DNA of 32,274 bases from Bacillota bacterium (GCA_023416585.1 JAEZHM010000111.1:1-32274), one strand, 5' to 3'; positions 6,997 through 15,023 are shown, numbered from the stretch's first letter. Notes: generated by a model from the sequence alone, not told the origin. Translations and numbers: made by a program.

Positions 6997-9069
6997 ATGG
7001 CTGACAGCGGGCGAATAAAGGATTCGCCGGAACTGTATATCAACCGGGAATTGAGCTGGCTTGCCTTTAACAACCGCGTTCTGGCAGAGGCAAAAAATCC
7101 GGACAATCCCGTTTTTGAACGGATGAAGTTTTTATCCATCGTTTCCACCAACCTGGACGAGTTCTTTATGATCCGGGTAGCTTCCATCCGTGATCAGCTG
7201 CGGGCGCGCTGGAAGCTGCCGGACCCGGCTGGGCTAAAGCCACGGGAGCAGCTAAGGCAGATCGCCCTTGTAACAAGGCTGATGGTGCAGGAGCAGTACC
7301 GCGTTTGGGCGGAAGAGCTTTTGCCGGGGCTCGCGGAAGCCGGCCTTTCCATTCTTCCCTGGGTCGACCTTAACGAAGAACAGGCGGAATGGGCGGCGCG
7401 GTTTTTTGAAAATGAAATCTTTCCGGTTCTGACGCCGGTGAAGGTGGAAAGCAGCCGCAAATTTCCGCTGCTGTCAAGCCGCAGCCTGAACCTTGGCGTG
7501 CTTCTGAAAAATCACGGCGGCAGAAAAGCGGAATTTTTAACGGTGCAGGTGCCATCCGTCATACCCAGGGCGCTGCGCCTTCCGGATGATGGTTCCGGCG
7601 TTTCCTTCATATTATTGGAGGATGTTATTTGTCATTTTCTCCCTCAAGTGTTTTCGGGGCGGCGCGTCATTGCCTGCCATCCCTACCGTATTACCCGCAA
7701 CGCCGATCTTGAATATGACGAGGAGGAAGCCTGCGATCTGCTGGCTTCCATTGAAAAGAGCCTAAAAAAGCGCAAATGGGGTGCGGTGATCCGTCTGGAA
7801 ATTGACCCTGATATGGACGAACGCATGCTGGCGCTTTTGCAGGATGCCTTTGAAGTGGGGGAAATGGAAATTTTCCGCATTCCGGGGCCTGCCAACTTTG
7901 ATTTCCTGCTGAAACAGCTTTATTTGCTGCCAGGGTTTGAAAAATGGAAATACGCGCCGTTTGAGCCGGTGATACCAGATGAGCTAAAGGGCGTCTCCAT
8001 CTTTGACGCTTTGAAACAAGGGGATATTTTTCTTCATCACCCTTACGACAGCTTTGATCCCGTGCAGCGCTTTGCGGAGGAAGCGGCACAGGATGAACAT
8101 GTACTGGCCATCAAGCAGACGCTGTATAGGGTCAGCGGCCACTCCGCCATCGTGGAATCTTTGGCCAAGGCTGCACAAAGCGGCAAACAGGTGACGGCAC
8201 TGTTTGAGGTCAAGGCGCGCTTTGATGAGGAGAATAACATCCATTGGGGCAAATACCTGGAGAAAGCCGGGTGCCATGTGGTCTATGGACTGCCCAAATT
8301 GAAGACCCACAGCAAGATACTGCTGGTGGTAAGGCGCGAATCTGGCGCCATACGCCGGTATGTGCACCTGGCCACCGGAAATTACAATGATGTAACGGCA
8401 AGGCTGTATACCGATATGGGGCTTTTGACCGCCGATCCCGATCTGGGAGAGGATGCAAGCCGGTTTTTTAATCTTGTGACCGGCTTTTCCGAGACAATGC
8501 CTATGAATCTGCTGACACCTGCCCCCAGCAAGCTCCGTACGGAGTTTTTAAGGCTGATCAAAAGGGAGCGTGACAACGCAAAAAAAGGGCTGCCGGCCCG
8601 CATCGATGCCAAAATGAATTCCTTGGTGGATCCTGTGGTGATCCATGCGCTGTATGATGCAAGCTGCGCCGGGGTGGAAATTGATCTGACCGTCCGTGGT
8701 GTATGCTGCCTAAGGCCTGGCATCAAGGATGTGAGCCAGCGCATAACAGTCCGTTCCATTGTAGGCCGGTTTCTGGAGCATTCCAGAATCTTCCGCTTTG
8801 AAAATGCGGGCGATCCGGAACTGTACTTAAGCTCTGCGGACTGGATGCCGCGCAATCTGGACAGGCGCGTGGAGCTTTTGTTCCCAGTCAAGGATGAGCG
8901 TATACAGGAGTGCATCCTTACCATTATGGCGCTGCAGAAGCGGGATACGGCCAAAGCATGGCTGCTTCATCCCAGCGGCATCTATGAGCGCATTTTGCCC
9001 AAGGATGGGGAGGCGCTGTTCAATAGCCAGGAATCTTTGCTCCGCGGAAAAAATCAGGAAAGTTCTTAG
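6997..9069 (+). CDS. ppk1: Polyphosphate kinase 1
   Basis: Reversibly makes inorganic polyphosphate from ATP through a phosphohistidine intermediate. The 690 residues are the usual PPK1 length. The N-terminal domain begins with the family hallmark YINRELSWLAFNNRVL, the head and C1/C2 domains follow, and the HKD-like catalytic parts are intact. The phosphorylated histidine is H457 in VHLATGNYND, and the second essential histidine is H595 in GRFLEHSRIF. The RGVCCLRPG segment and the LSSADWMPRNLDRRVE signature near the C-terminus are also conserved. The ATG follows AGGGAAAG. The gene has its own extended -10 promoter, and cysE begins 60 bases downstream without a terminator. No exopolyphosphatase gene is adjacent. 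Confidence 0.96.
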   Translation: MADSGRIKDSPELYINRELSWLAFNNRVLAEAKNPDNPVFERMKFLSIVSTNLDEFFMIRVASIRDQLRARWKLPDPAGLKPREQLRQIALVTRLMVQEQYRVWAEELLPGLAEAGLSILPWVDLNEEQAEWAARFFENEIFPVLTPVKVESSRKFPLLSSRSLNLGVLLKNHGGRKAEFLTVQVPSVIPRALRLPDDGSGVSFILLEDVICHFLPQVFSGRRVIACHPYRITRNADLEYDEEEACDLLASIEKSLKKRKWGAVIRLEIDPDMDERMLALLQDAFEVGEMEIFRIPGPANFDFLLKQLYLLPGFEKWKYAPFEPVIPDELKGVSIFDALKQGDIFLHHPYDSFDPVQRFAEEAAQDEHVLAIKQTLYRVSGHSAIVESLAKAAQSGKQVTALFEVKARFDEENNIHWGKYLEKAGCHVVYGLPKLKTHSKILLVVRRESGAIRRYVHLATGNYNDVTARLYTDMGLLTADPDLGEDASRFFNLVTGFSETMPMNLLTPAPSKLRTEFLRLIKRERDNAKKGLPARIDAKMNSLVDPVVIHALYDASCAGVEIDLTVRGVCCLRPGIKDVSQRITVRSIVGRFLEHSRIFRFENAGDPELYLSSADWMPRNLDRRVELLFPVKDERIQECILTIMALQKRDTAKAWLLHPSGIYERILPKDGEALFNSQESLLRGKNQESS

Positions 9070-9114
9070 CAATCTTACGTATATAAGAAAGCAAACGACG
9101 GAGCATAAGGAGAA

Positions 9115-9128
9115 GGGGCTATAGCCCC
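9115..9128 (+). promoter_or_regulatory. Palindrome between ribosome binding site and cysE start
   Basis: GGGGCTATAGCCCC is a perfect 14-base palindrome located between AAGGAG (9107-9112) and the start codon. In RNA it would form a hairpin that takes up part of the ribosome-binding region, so it may lower or modulate translation of cysE. Function is inferred only. Confidence 0.35.
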
Positions 9129-9129
9129 G

Positions 9130-9876
9130 GTGGCATGTATGTTTGGGCAATGGAAGAAAGATATAGATGCGGTGCTCACCCGGGATCCGGCGGCCAAGAG
9201 CCGCCTGGAAGTGCTTTTATGCTACCCCGGTTTGAAAGCCATTCGTGCCCATCGCCGGGCGCATAAGCATTACCTGAAGGGGCATATGCTGCTGGCCAGG
9301 CTCATCAGCCAGCACGCCAGGAACAGGACGGGCATTGAAATTCATCCGGGAGCCAAGATCGGCGAGGGCCTGTTCATCGATCATGGGGACGGCGTTGTCA
9401 TCGGCGAGACAGCGGAGATCGGCGACAATGTGACGATCTATCAAGGCGTGACATTGGGCGGCACCGGCAAGGAAACAGGAAAACGCCATCCCAACATCGG
9501 AAATGGCGTCACCATCGGCGCCGGCGCAAAGGTGCTTGGCCCTATCACCATTGGCGACAACAGCAAGGTGGGCGCCGGAGCCATCGTTTTGAAGGATGTT
9601 CCCCCCAACTGCACGGTGGTAGGCAACCCCGGCCGTGTTGTGAAAAAGAAGCAGCCGCTGAAGGCAGGCGAGGTGGACCTGGACCAGGTGAACCTGCCCG
9701 ACCCTGTGCAGGAGAGGATGGAGTCATTGATCGCAAGGCTTTCCAATCTGGAAATGTGCCTCCGGGAGCACGCCAAAACACTGGGCTGCGATGTTTGTGT
9801 GAACAAGGATTCTCCCGAATGTCCTGCGCAAGCTGACCGATGTCAGGAGGAATCTGAAGACACACTGCCGAAATGA
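9130..9876 (+). CDS. cysE: Serine O-acetyltransferase
   Basis: Transfers acetyl from acetyl-CoA to serine, giving O-acetylserine for cysteine synthesis. I took GTG 9130 as start because the AAGGAG and AGGGG sites are closer to it than to ATG 9139; either is possible. A short helical N-terminal part of the small SAT type (about 70 residues) leads into the left-handed beta helix of hexapeptide repeats. It contains IHPGAKIGEGLFIDHGDG (catalytic histidine H85), VIGETAEIGDN, GVTLGGTGK, and the exit VPPNCTVVGNPGRVVKKK. An unusual tail of about 70 residues follows, with a predicted coiled-coil (ERMESLIARLSNLEMCLREH) and four or five cysteines near the end. cysS starts 28 bases downstream, linking cysteine synthesis to its tRNA charging. 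Confidence 0.92.
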   Translation: MACMFGQWKKDIDAVLTRDPAAKSRLEVLLCYPGLKAIRAHRRAHKHYLKGHMLLARLISQHARNRTGIEIHPGAKIGEGLFIDHGDGVVIGETAEIGDNVTIYQGVTLGGTGKETGKRHPNIGNGVTIGAGAKVLGPITIGDNSKVGAGAIVLKDVPPNCTVVGNPGRVVKKKQPLKAGEVDLDQVNLPDPVQERMESLIARLSNLEMCLREHAKTLGCDVCVNKDSPECPAQADRCQEESEDTLPK

Positions 9877-9904
9877 CTTTTGATGTATACGCAAGGAGGA
9901 ACTT

Positions 9905-11314
9905 ATGCAGATTTACAACAGCCTTACCCGAAAAAAGGAAACCTTTGTTCCGCTTCACGAAGGAAAGGTGGGCATATACGCCTGCGGACCTACGGTATAT
10001 AATTATTTTCATATTGGCAATGCCCGGCCTTTCATCGTCTTTGACGTGCTTCGCCGGTATTTTGAGCACTGCGGATATGAAGTGACCTTTGTTCAAAACT
10101 TTACCGACATCGACGATAAAATGATCAAGAAGGCCAATGAGGAGGGCATAACCGTCAAGGAAGTGGCGGACCGCTATATCGCGGCCTACTTTGAAGATGC
10201 CAAGGCACTTGGCATTCGACCTGCTACGGTGCATCCAAGAGCTACGGAGCACATTCCTCAAATTATCGATATCATTGAAAAGCTCATCGCAAAAGGCTAT
10301 GCCTATGCGGTGAACGGGGATGTGTATTACCGGGTGAAGGCTTTTCCCGATTATGGCTGCTTGTGCGGACAGGATCTTGATGATTTGGAATCAGGGGCCT
10401 CTTTGCGGCTGGATGTGGAAACCGACAAGGAGGACCCCATGGACTTTGCTCTTTGGAAGGCGCAAAAGCCCGGTGAACCCGCATGGGAAAGCCCCTGGGG
10501 AATGGGCAGGCCCGGCTGGCACATTGAGTGCTCCGCCATGTCCATGACATACCTTGGGGAAACGTTTGATATCCATACCGGCGGGAAGGATCTTTTGTTC
10601 CCTCATCACGAGAATGAGATTGCCCAGTCGGTTGGTGCTACGGGGAAACCCTATGTGCGCTATTGGATGCACAACGGATTCATTAACATCGACAACGAAA
10701 AGATGAGCAAATCCCTTAACAATTTCTTTACCGTCCGGGATATTGCAAAACAGTATGACCTGGAAGCCGTTCGCATGTTCATGCTGTCTGCCCATTACCG
10801 CAGCCCCGTAAACTTCAGCAAGGAAATGATCGCCCAGGCCCATGCCTCCTTAACCAGGCTGTACACCGCCAGGGATCAGCTCGCCTTCCTTTTGCAGTCT
10901 GCACAGGAACGGGAACTGAGCCAGGATGAAAAGGATTTTGTACTCAGGGTGCAAAAAACACAGGAGCGCTTTGACCAGGCCATGGACGACGACCTGAACA
11001 CGGCGGACGCCATCGGCGCGTTGTTTGAACTGGTGCGGGATGGGAATGTAACGCTGAATGCCGGAAGCGCCAAGGAAGCCGTGAAAGCTGCTTACAACAT
11101 GCTGCTATCCCTTACGGATGTGCTGGGCCTGCTCTTAAAGAAGGTTGAGGGTGACGGTCTGCCGGATGAGATACAGCAGCTGGTCGACCGGCGGGCAGCC
11201 GCACGCAAAAACAAGGACTGGAAGCTGAGCGACACCTTGCGGGATGAGATCAAGGCACTGGGTTACATATTGGAGGATACGCCGCAAGGGCAGAAGGTTA
11301 GAAAAGGCGTTTAA
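9905..11314 (+). CDS. cysS: Cysteinyl-tRNA synthetase
   Basis: Class I synthetase that charges tRNA-Cys with cysteine. The 469 residues are the normal length. Visible landmarks are C27 in ACGPTVYNY (zinc ligand), the HIGH motif as HIGN (36-39), the TDIDDKMIKKA segment, GWHIECSAMS with the second zinc cysteine, FPHHENEIAQ with the further zinc ligands, and the KMSKS loop (266-270). The C-terminal part is the helical DALR-type and anticodon domain. The ATG has a textbook AAGGAGGAA site. It is 28 bases after cysE. No T-box is seen in the short upstream gap, so cysteine-dependent control, if present, would have to act further upstream. Confidence 0.97.
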   Translation: MQIYNSLTRKKETFVPLHEGKVGIYACGPTVYNYFHIGNARPFIVFDVLRRYFEHCGYEVTFVQNFTDIDDKMIKKANEEGITVKEVADRYIAAYFEDAKALGIRPATVHPRATEHIPQIIDIIEKLIAKGYAYAVNGDVYYRVKAFPDYGCLCGQDLDDLESGASLRLDVETDKEDPMDFALWKAQKPGEPAWESPWGMGRPGWHIECSAMSMTYLGETFDIHTGGKDLLFPHHENEIAQSVGATGKPYVRYWMHNGFINIDNEKMSKSLNNFFTVRDIAKQYDLEAVRMFMLSAHYRSPVNFSKEMIAQAHASLTRLYTARDQLAFLLQSAQERELSQDEKDFVLRVQKTQERFDQAMDDDLNTADAIGALFELVRDGNVTLNAGSAKEAVKAAYNMLLSLTDVLGLLLKKVEGDGLPDEIQQLVDRRAAARKNKDWKLSDTLRDEIKALGYILEDTPQGQKVRKGV

Positions 11315-11403
11315 TATTAGCTGTTCTGAAAGTAGCTAATTGACACTATTCGCCTGTTTGCGTGACTCTAAGACAAAGCCGTTTCACGAAAGGAGGAATG
11401 CGC

Positions 11404-11772
11404 ATGAAAAACGCTTTCTTCCGCCGTGGAACGGTTTTTTTGGTATGCCTGGGGCTGGTTTTACTTGGGATCGCATCCTATGCCATCCTGGGCGGAGGAC
11501 AAACCGCAGCGGTTGTATTTCAAGGGCGAGGCGGCGCGCCTGAGATTGTAAAGCCGCCCATGCCGGAAGGCGAAATCAACGTGAATACAGCGGACAAAGA
11601 TACGCTGATGTTGCTGCCGGGCGTTGGTGAAAAGACCGCCGCGGAAATCATCAAAGAGCGGGAAACAAACGGACCTTTCCATTTCCCGGAGGACATGCTG
11701 GCCGTGAAAGGTATTGGAGCAAAAAAGCTGGAAGGGATATCGCCCCATATTCGGTTGGATGAACTGCGTTAA
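11404..11772 (+). CDS. ComEA-like helix-hairpin-helix DNA-binding protein
   Basis: A 122-residue membrane-anchored protein. I chose ATG 11404 because AGGAGG ends 7 bases before it; ATG 11398 is only one base away. A basic start and one hydrophobic helix (about residues 9-29) anchor it, a Pro/Gly linker follows, and the C-terminal about 65 residues are a ComEA-type double HhH domain. It starts INVNTADKDTLMLLPGVGEKTAAEII and ends with VKGIGAKKLEGISPHI. This resembles the competence DNA receptor ComEA, but the SLBB domain of the Bacillus protein is absent and no comEB or comEC is nearby, so DNA uptake is not proven. It lies 89 bases after cysS. A weak TTGACA in that gap has no convincing -10. 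Confidence 0.85.
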   Translation: MKNAFFRRGTVFLVCLGLVLLGIASYAILGGGQTAAVVFQGRGGAPEIVKPPMPEGEINVNTADKDTLMLLPGVGEKTAAEIIKERETNGPFHFPEDMLAVKGIGAKKLEGISPHIRLDELR

Positions 11773-11952
11773 CAGGGGAAGCATAAGAATGGTATATCAA
11801 CTACGGAGTTAACGAATTTATTCAATCGTCTCAAGTCCGGGTTGCCATGATGAAATGACTAGGCGATACGGCCTACGGCCTTTGTACGAAAATGAATGGG
11901 TTTGCCACGTAATTACGGCCTCCAACAGAGAAGCTAACAAACAAGCGACGCA
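11773..11952. other. Intergenic, nothing recognised
   Basis: The first 180 bases after the ComEA-like gene contain no open frame with a ribosome binding site and no convincing terminator. A GGCCTACGGCC-type short palindrome near 11871 is the only structure noticed. The repeats that follow are listed separately. Confidence 0.5.
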
Positions 11953-12028
11953 GTAGGGGCGATTAGTAAGTGCCCGCCAAGTGACATATCTTGACCGCTA
12001 CGTGCGGGCGATTACTAATCGCCCCTAC
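11953..12028. repeat. Palindromic repeat pair A
   Basis: Two 25-base units in inverted orientation, 11953-11977 (starts GTAGGGGCGATTAG) and 12004-12028 (ends AATCGCCCCTAC), match in 23 of 25 positions. The right unit is itself a perfect hairpin, GGGCGATT-ACT-AATCGCCC. The whole can fold into one long stem or two small hairpins. A related pair with reversed arrangement is at 30185-30311. It has the look of a small non-coding mobile-type palindrome; no target duplication was established. Confidence 0.75.
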
Positions 12029-12040
12029 GGCGACCAGACC

Positions 12041-12246
12041 TCCCCCAGCCTCCTTCGTCTTAAGCCCCCTCCAAGAGGGAGCCTTTTAGAAAGCCTCCCT
12101 CTTGGAGGCTCCGGAACACCGCCCCTGCCTGTGGCAGAATAGGGCGGCGTGGAGGAGGCTGGCGAAACGAGCGGAGCAAGCGGAGCGCAGCACCGCGACG
12201 ATTGAGCCAGCTGGGATGGTGCCGCCCGCAGACGGCGGAAGGAGGT
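12041..12246 (+). repeat. Intergenic repeat, copy 2 (long form)
   Basis: It begins with CCCCAGCCTCCTTCGTCTTAA and continues through an internal palindrome (CCTCCAAGAGGGAGCC ... GCCTCCCTCTTGGAGGC, 12067-12110). It ends with GGTGCCGCCCGCAGA and GGCGGAAGGAGGT (12218-12246). Both ends recur in reverse orientation at 3779-3865. The GC-rich interior between 12110 and 12215 is unique to this copy in the window. The end places a strong AAGGAGGT immediately before an ATG at 12250. Confidence 0.6.
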
Positions 12247-12249
12247 AAA

Positions 12250-12309
12250 ATGGCTATCAATTTAAGGAGGAAACAAAATAGTTTATGGAAACAAACCATT
12301 CCCCTTTAA
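12250..12309 (+). CDS. Possible 19-residue leader peptide overlapping next gene
   Basis: ATG 12250 stands four bases after the AAGGAGGT that ends the intergenic repeat. It opens a 19-codon frame ending TAA at 12307-12309, in a different frame from and overlapping the start of the SCP2-like gene at 12285. The ribosome binding site is stronger than that of the downstream gene, so it could be translated and couple to it. It may equally be chance, because the site belongs to the repeat. Confidence 0.25.
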   Translation: MAINLRRKQNSLWKQTIPL

Positions 12310-12647
12310 CGGAAAAAGAAAATACCGCCCTGAAATTTTTGAATCGGGCGGCATCGGTTTACAAGCCCCACAAAGGTCCGGAGGATATCGTGCTGGAGAT
12401 TTTCTTCACGGACATACAAAAAACCTATCAAATGGTTTTGGGTAGGGAAAGCTGCACCGTGCTGACGGAAGGTTTCCGCCCATTTGATGCCCGGGCGGAG
12501 GCAACGTATCCTGTTTTTGAGGATATGGCGAAAGGCAGGAAAAGCCCTGCCATGGAGCTTATCAAAGGCCATGTCAAAACAAAGGGTGACCTGCGAATCT
12601 TGAAAAAGCTGGAGGACTTTTTCCCTGGCCTGGAAGCGGAGAAGTGA
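12285..12647 (+). CDS. SCP2 sterol-binding-domain-like small protein
   Basis: A 120-residue soluble protein with no signal peptide. The second half, with the acidic stretch followed by VFEDMAKGRKSPAMELIKGHVKTKGDLRILKKLEDFFPG, resembles the end of SCP2-type lipid-binding domains, in which a GxxxPxxAfxxGkvkvkGdl pattern is typical. The ligand is unknown. ATG 12285 is the only possible start in this frame because a stop lies directly upstream; AAGGAGG at 12264-12270 is 14 bases away, which is rather far. The gene ends 6 bases before the end of the convergent LeuB-like gene, without a terminator between them. The family call is moderate; the existence of the gene is likely. Confidence 0.6.
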   Translation: METNHSPLTEKENTALKFLNRAASVYKPHKGPEDIVLEIFFTDIQKTYQMVLGRESCTVLTEGFRPFDARAEATYPVFEDMAKGRKSPAMELIKGHVKTKGDLRILKKLEDFFPGLEAEK

Positions 12648-12653
12648 TGGTCT

Positions 12654-13745
12654 TTATCCGCGGAACGCGCCCATGACTGCGCCGGCTGTATCCACCTGCT
12701 CGGCCACCAGTTTGCCAATAGCCTGGGTTCCCACCTTCGGCTCGCTGCCGCTGACCATATCGGCGGTTCGCCATCCGGAATCCAGAACATTTTTCACAGC
12801 CAATTCCACGCAGTCCGCTTCGCTGTGAAGATGCAGTGAACGCCTTAGCATCATGGCGGCGCACAGGATCATGGCGATGGGATTGGCCATATCCCGCCCG
12901 GCCAGGGAAGCTTCCTCGCCCTGGGCCGGCAGGTAAACGAAAGGATTGGCGTCTCCCACCATGGCGCAGGGTGCAAGGCCCAGGCTGCCTGTAATTCCAG
13001 CGGCGATGCCTGAAAACGGACGGTTAAGTAGCGGCCCTGTCAATAGAATATCAAATTTGCTTGGGCGCTTTACAAGCTCTGCTGAACAGCGGTCCGGGTC
13101 CAGCCACTTTACGAATACGTCGGGATAATCTCTGGAAACGCGCTGGGCTGTTTCAAGCCATAGGCGGGAGGTGGCGTCAAGATCCGCAAGAAATGTACCG
13201 CATACAGACTTGCGGCGCTCCCGGGCCATTAGGAAGGCCAGCCTAATCACCTGCTCCGCCTGTATCGCAGTGGAGGAGACAGTATCGACGGGCCTTTGTC
13301 CGTCCTCTTCCATGAAGGATTCGCAATCATCGCCAAGCAGCGGCCAGACGAGAACCATATCCATGGTGCATGCAATATTCTCCTTAAGCGGCGAGACGGC
13401 AGCCGGGGCAGGGGGAATAGCGCAGTGCTGAAGTCCAGCATACAGTTGAAGGCCGCTTTGCAAACGGCGGATGCCCTGCTCCGGATGTATGTTCTGTAAA
13501 GGCCTGTCCCATATGGGACCGCCTGTTGCGCCCAGCAGTACGGCATCGGCGGAGCGGCACATATCCAACGCCTTATCGGAAAGCGGTGAGCCATATGCCT
13601 GTATGGCGGTTTTGCCCAACTTTTCTTCCATGAACGTGAAGCTGTGGCCAAAGGCGCATGCCACGCTTGTCAAAACACGCACTGCTTCCTGCATGACCTC
13701 GGGGCCGATACCGTCGCCCGGCAGGCAGACAATTCTTGCTCTCAT
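12654..13745 (-). CDS. LeuB/IDH-family protein lacking catalytic residues (pseudoenzyme)
   Basis: A 363-residue intact frame with the overall fold of 3-isopropylmalate dehydrogenase. It starts ARIVCLPGDGIGPEVMQEAVRVL and has VLLGATGGPIWD, SPLKENIA, TGSLGLAPCAMVG and MANPIAMILCAAMMLR at the right places. Compared by eye with Thermus LeuB (from memory), nearly all active-site positions are changed. The substrate arginines R94, R104 and R132 become Q, Q and W. The catalytic tyrosine in TGGIYFG becomes C, and the catalytic lysine in DKANV becomes L. The metal aspartates of FGDILSD become R and G, and the NAD-contact histidine of HGSAPD becomes Q. The ribosome binding site GGGAGG is good and there are no frameshifts, so it is probably expressed. 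It is the last gene of the minus-strand cluster. Isopropylmalate oxidation looks impossible; the role is unknown. Confidence 0.85.
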   Translation of the reverse strand: MRARIVCLPGDGIGPEVMQEAVRVLTSVACAFGHSFTFMEEKLGKTAIQAYGSPLSDKALDMCRSADAVLLGATGGPIWDRPLQNIHPEQGIRRLQSGLQLYAGLQHCAIPPAPAAVSPLKENIACTMDMVLVWPLLGDDCESFMEEDGQRPVDTVSSTAIQAEQVIRLAFLMARERRKSVCGTFLADLDATSRLWLETAQRVSRDYPDVFVKWLDPDRCSAELVKRPSKFDILLTGPLLNRPFSGIAAGITGSLGLAPCAMVGDANPFVYLPAQGEEASLAGRDMANPIAMILCAAMMLRRSLHLHSEADCVELAVKNVLDSGWRTADMVSGSEPKVGTQAIGKLVAEQVDTAGAVMGAFRG

Positions 13746-13779
13746 GGCGCGCCTCCCATCATGATTTGAGATAAATGAT

Positions 13780-13818
13780 TCGCCCGGAAGCTTGCCATAT
13801 CCTGCAAGATCCGGGCGA
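13780..13818 (-). terminator. Hairpin between capA-like and LeuB-like genes
   Basis: TCGCCCGGA (13780-13788) pairs with TCCGGGCGA (13810-13818), extended by CTTGC / GCAAG inside. No T-run follows on the minus strand, so it is more likely a weak attenuator or RNA-stabilising hairpin than a full terminator. Confidence 0.45.
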
Positions 13819-13838
13819 GTTATGTTGATATGATGAGT

Positions 13839-15023
13839 TTACTCCCACTCCAGCGGATAGCTGGGCACGGGGTTTTCCAACGCTTTCCCGTTGTCTTTGA
13901 GTACGGTGAGCAAGCTTTGAATACTGCTGCCGTCTTCATAAGGGGTGGGGGCGAAGTCATTGTAGTCCGTGCGGGAGGAAATGCGGCAGGGGATGATTCG
14001 GAATCCTTCCGGCGCGGCCACGCCATTGATTACACGGAAACGTGTCTGGAAGATATAGGTGCTCATATCACTCGGTTTTGTGTTGCCTGCGAAGGAGAAA
14101 TTACCCAGGGAATAGCATATGTACTTGCCTTTGTAGATTTCGATAGGATTGATGCGGTGGCTGTGGTGGCCGATAATAAGGTCCGCCCCGGCGTCGATGG
14201 CCATCTTACCTAGCTTCTGCTGGTTGTCGTTGGGCTTGTAATCCTTCTCGTTGCCCCAATGGAAGCTGACGATCACAATGGGGTATTGGGCCTTGGCAGC
14301 AGCCACATCCTTGGGCACCTGCTCAAAAAGCGCAGAATACTGGTCGAACGTCTGGTAGGAGAGCATGGCGATTTTCACACCCTGGGTTTCGTATACGCCT
14401 ATTTCACCACCGCCGGAGTAGACGATGCCGGCGTTTTTCAGCGTTTGCTGCGTTTCTAAATAACCTGCGGCACCGTGGTCCATCACATGGTTGTTCTCCA
14501 GGGATACGGCTTCAATATTGCCGGAAGTCAAAATCTGCACATATGTGGGCGGGGCGGAAAACAGAAAGGAGTTTTCCGTTTTGTCGGGATTGATGGGAGC
14601 TGTAGTCAAGGTTCCTTCAAAATTCACAAGCGTCATGTTATCCTGGGCGAAGATTTCCTTTACATTACGGAAGGGGAAGGACAAATCGCCTTTCTGCTTG
14701 TCCAGCTCTTTATCGAAAATGGATTTGCTGCTCTTACGAACATCACCGCCGATGGTCACATCCCCGGTAAAGCTCATGGTCAGGAGGATGGAGCCATCTT
14801 GGGATGGAGGGACGTTTGGGGTGGGTTGTGCGCCGGATGGGCTCTGCACGGCGGATGGATCCACCGTGGCGGAAGGATCCGTTGTGGCGGAAGGATCCGG
14901 CGTGGCAGACTGATTTTGATTCCCTCCAGTCAGGTCCAGAAAAGATATTTCCTCATCCTCCGCCAAAGCGCCAAGCGTGAGGAACATCATAAGGACCAGG
15001 AGCCCGGATAGGACACGACGCAT
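13839..15023 (-). CDS. Secreted CapA-family protein
   Basis: A 394-residue exported protein of the CapA / PGA-synthesis type, a metallophosphoesterase-like fold. I chose ATG at 15023 because GGAGGTG precedes it by 7 bases; it then starts with a clean signal peptide (MRRVLSGLLVLMMFLTLGALA). A low-complexity linker with DPSAT/DPSAV units (about residues 38-62) is encoded by GGATCC-containing tandem repeats near 14850-14912. The catalytic-type domain shows SFTGDVTIGGD, VNFEGTLT, SLENNHVMDHG, IVSFHWGNE, IIGHHSHRINP and YSLGNFSF, all typical CapA motifs. The true substrate is unknown; poly-gamma-glutamate genes (capB, capC) are absent, so capsule synthesis should not be assumed. Confidence 0.88.
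   Translation of the reverse strand: MRRVLSGLLVLMMFLTLGALAEDEEISFLDLTGGNQNQSATPDPSATTDPSATVDPSAVQSPSGAQPTPNVPPSQDGSILLTMSFTGDVTIGGDVRKSSKSIFDKELDKQKGDLSFPFRNVKEIFAQDNMTLVNFEGTLTTAPINPDKTENSFLFSAPPTYVQILTSGNIEAVSLENNHVMDHGAAGYLETQQTLKNAGIVYSGGGEIGVYETQGVKIAMLSYQTFDQYSALFEQVPKDVAAAKAQYPIVIVSFHWGNEKDYKPNDNQQKLGKMAIDAGADLIIGHHSHRINPIEIYKGKYICYSLGNFSFAGNTKPSDMSTYIFQTRFRVINGVAAPEGFRIIPCRISSRTDYNDFAPTPYEDGSSIQSLLTVLKDNGKALENPVPSYPLEWE

Noticed and set aside
9061..9130. T-box or other cysteine-responsive leader before cysE-cysS
   Set aside because: The gap is only 60 bases and has no T-box sequence or terminator; only a short palindrome is present.
11340..11368. TTGACA at 11340 as promoter of the ComEA-like gene
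   Set aside because: The position 17 bases downstream reads TGACTC, a poor -10; not strong enough to list.
14850..14912. Tandem GGATCC-containing repeats as a CRISPR-like or regulatory array
   Set aside because: They are codons for the DPSAT-type linker of the CapA-like protein; short, in frame and without spacers.
13471..15011. Several plus-strand open frames opposite the LeuB-like and CapA-like genes
   Set aside because: They lack ribosome binding sites and recognisable domains; the minus-strand genes have both.
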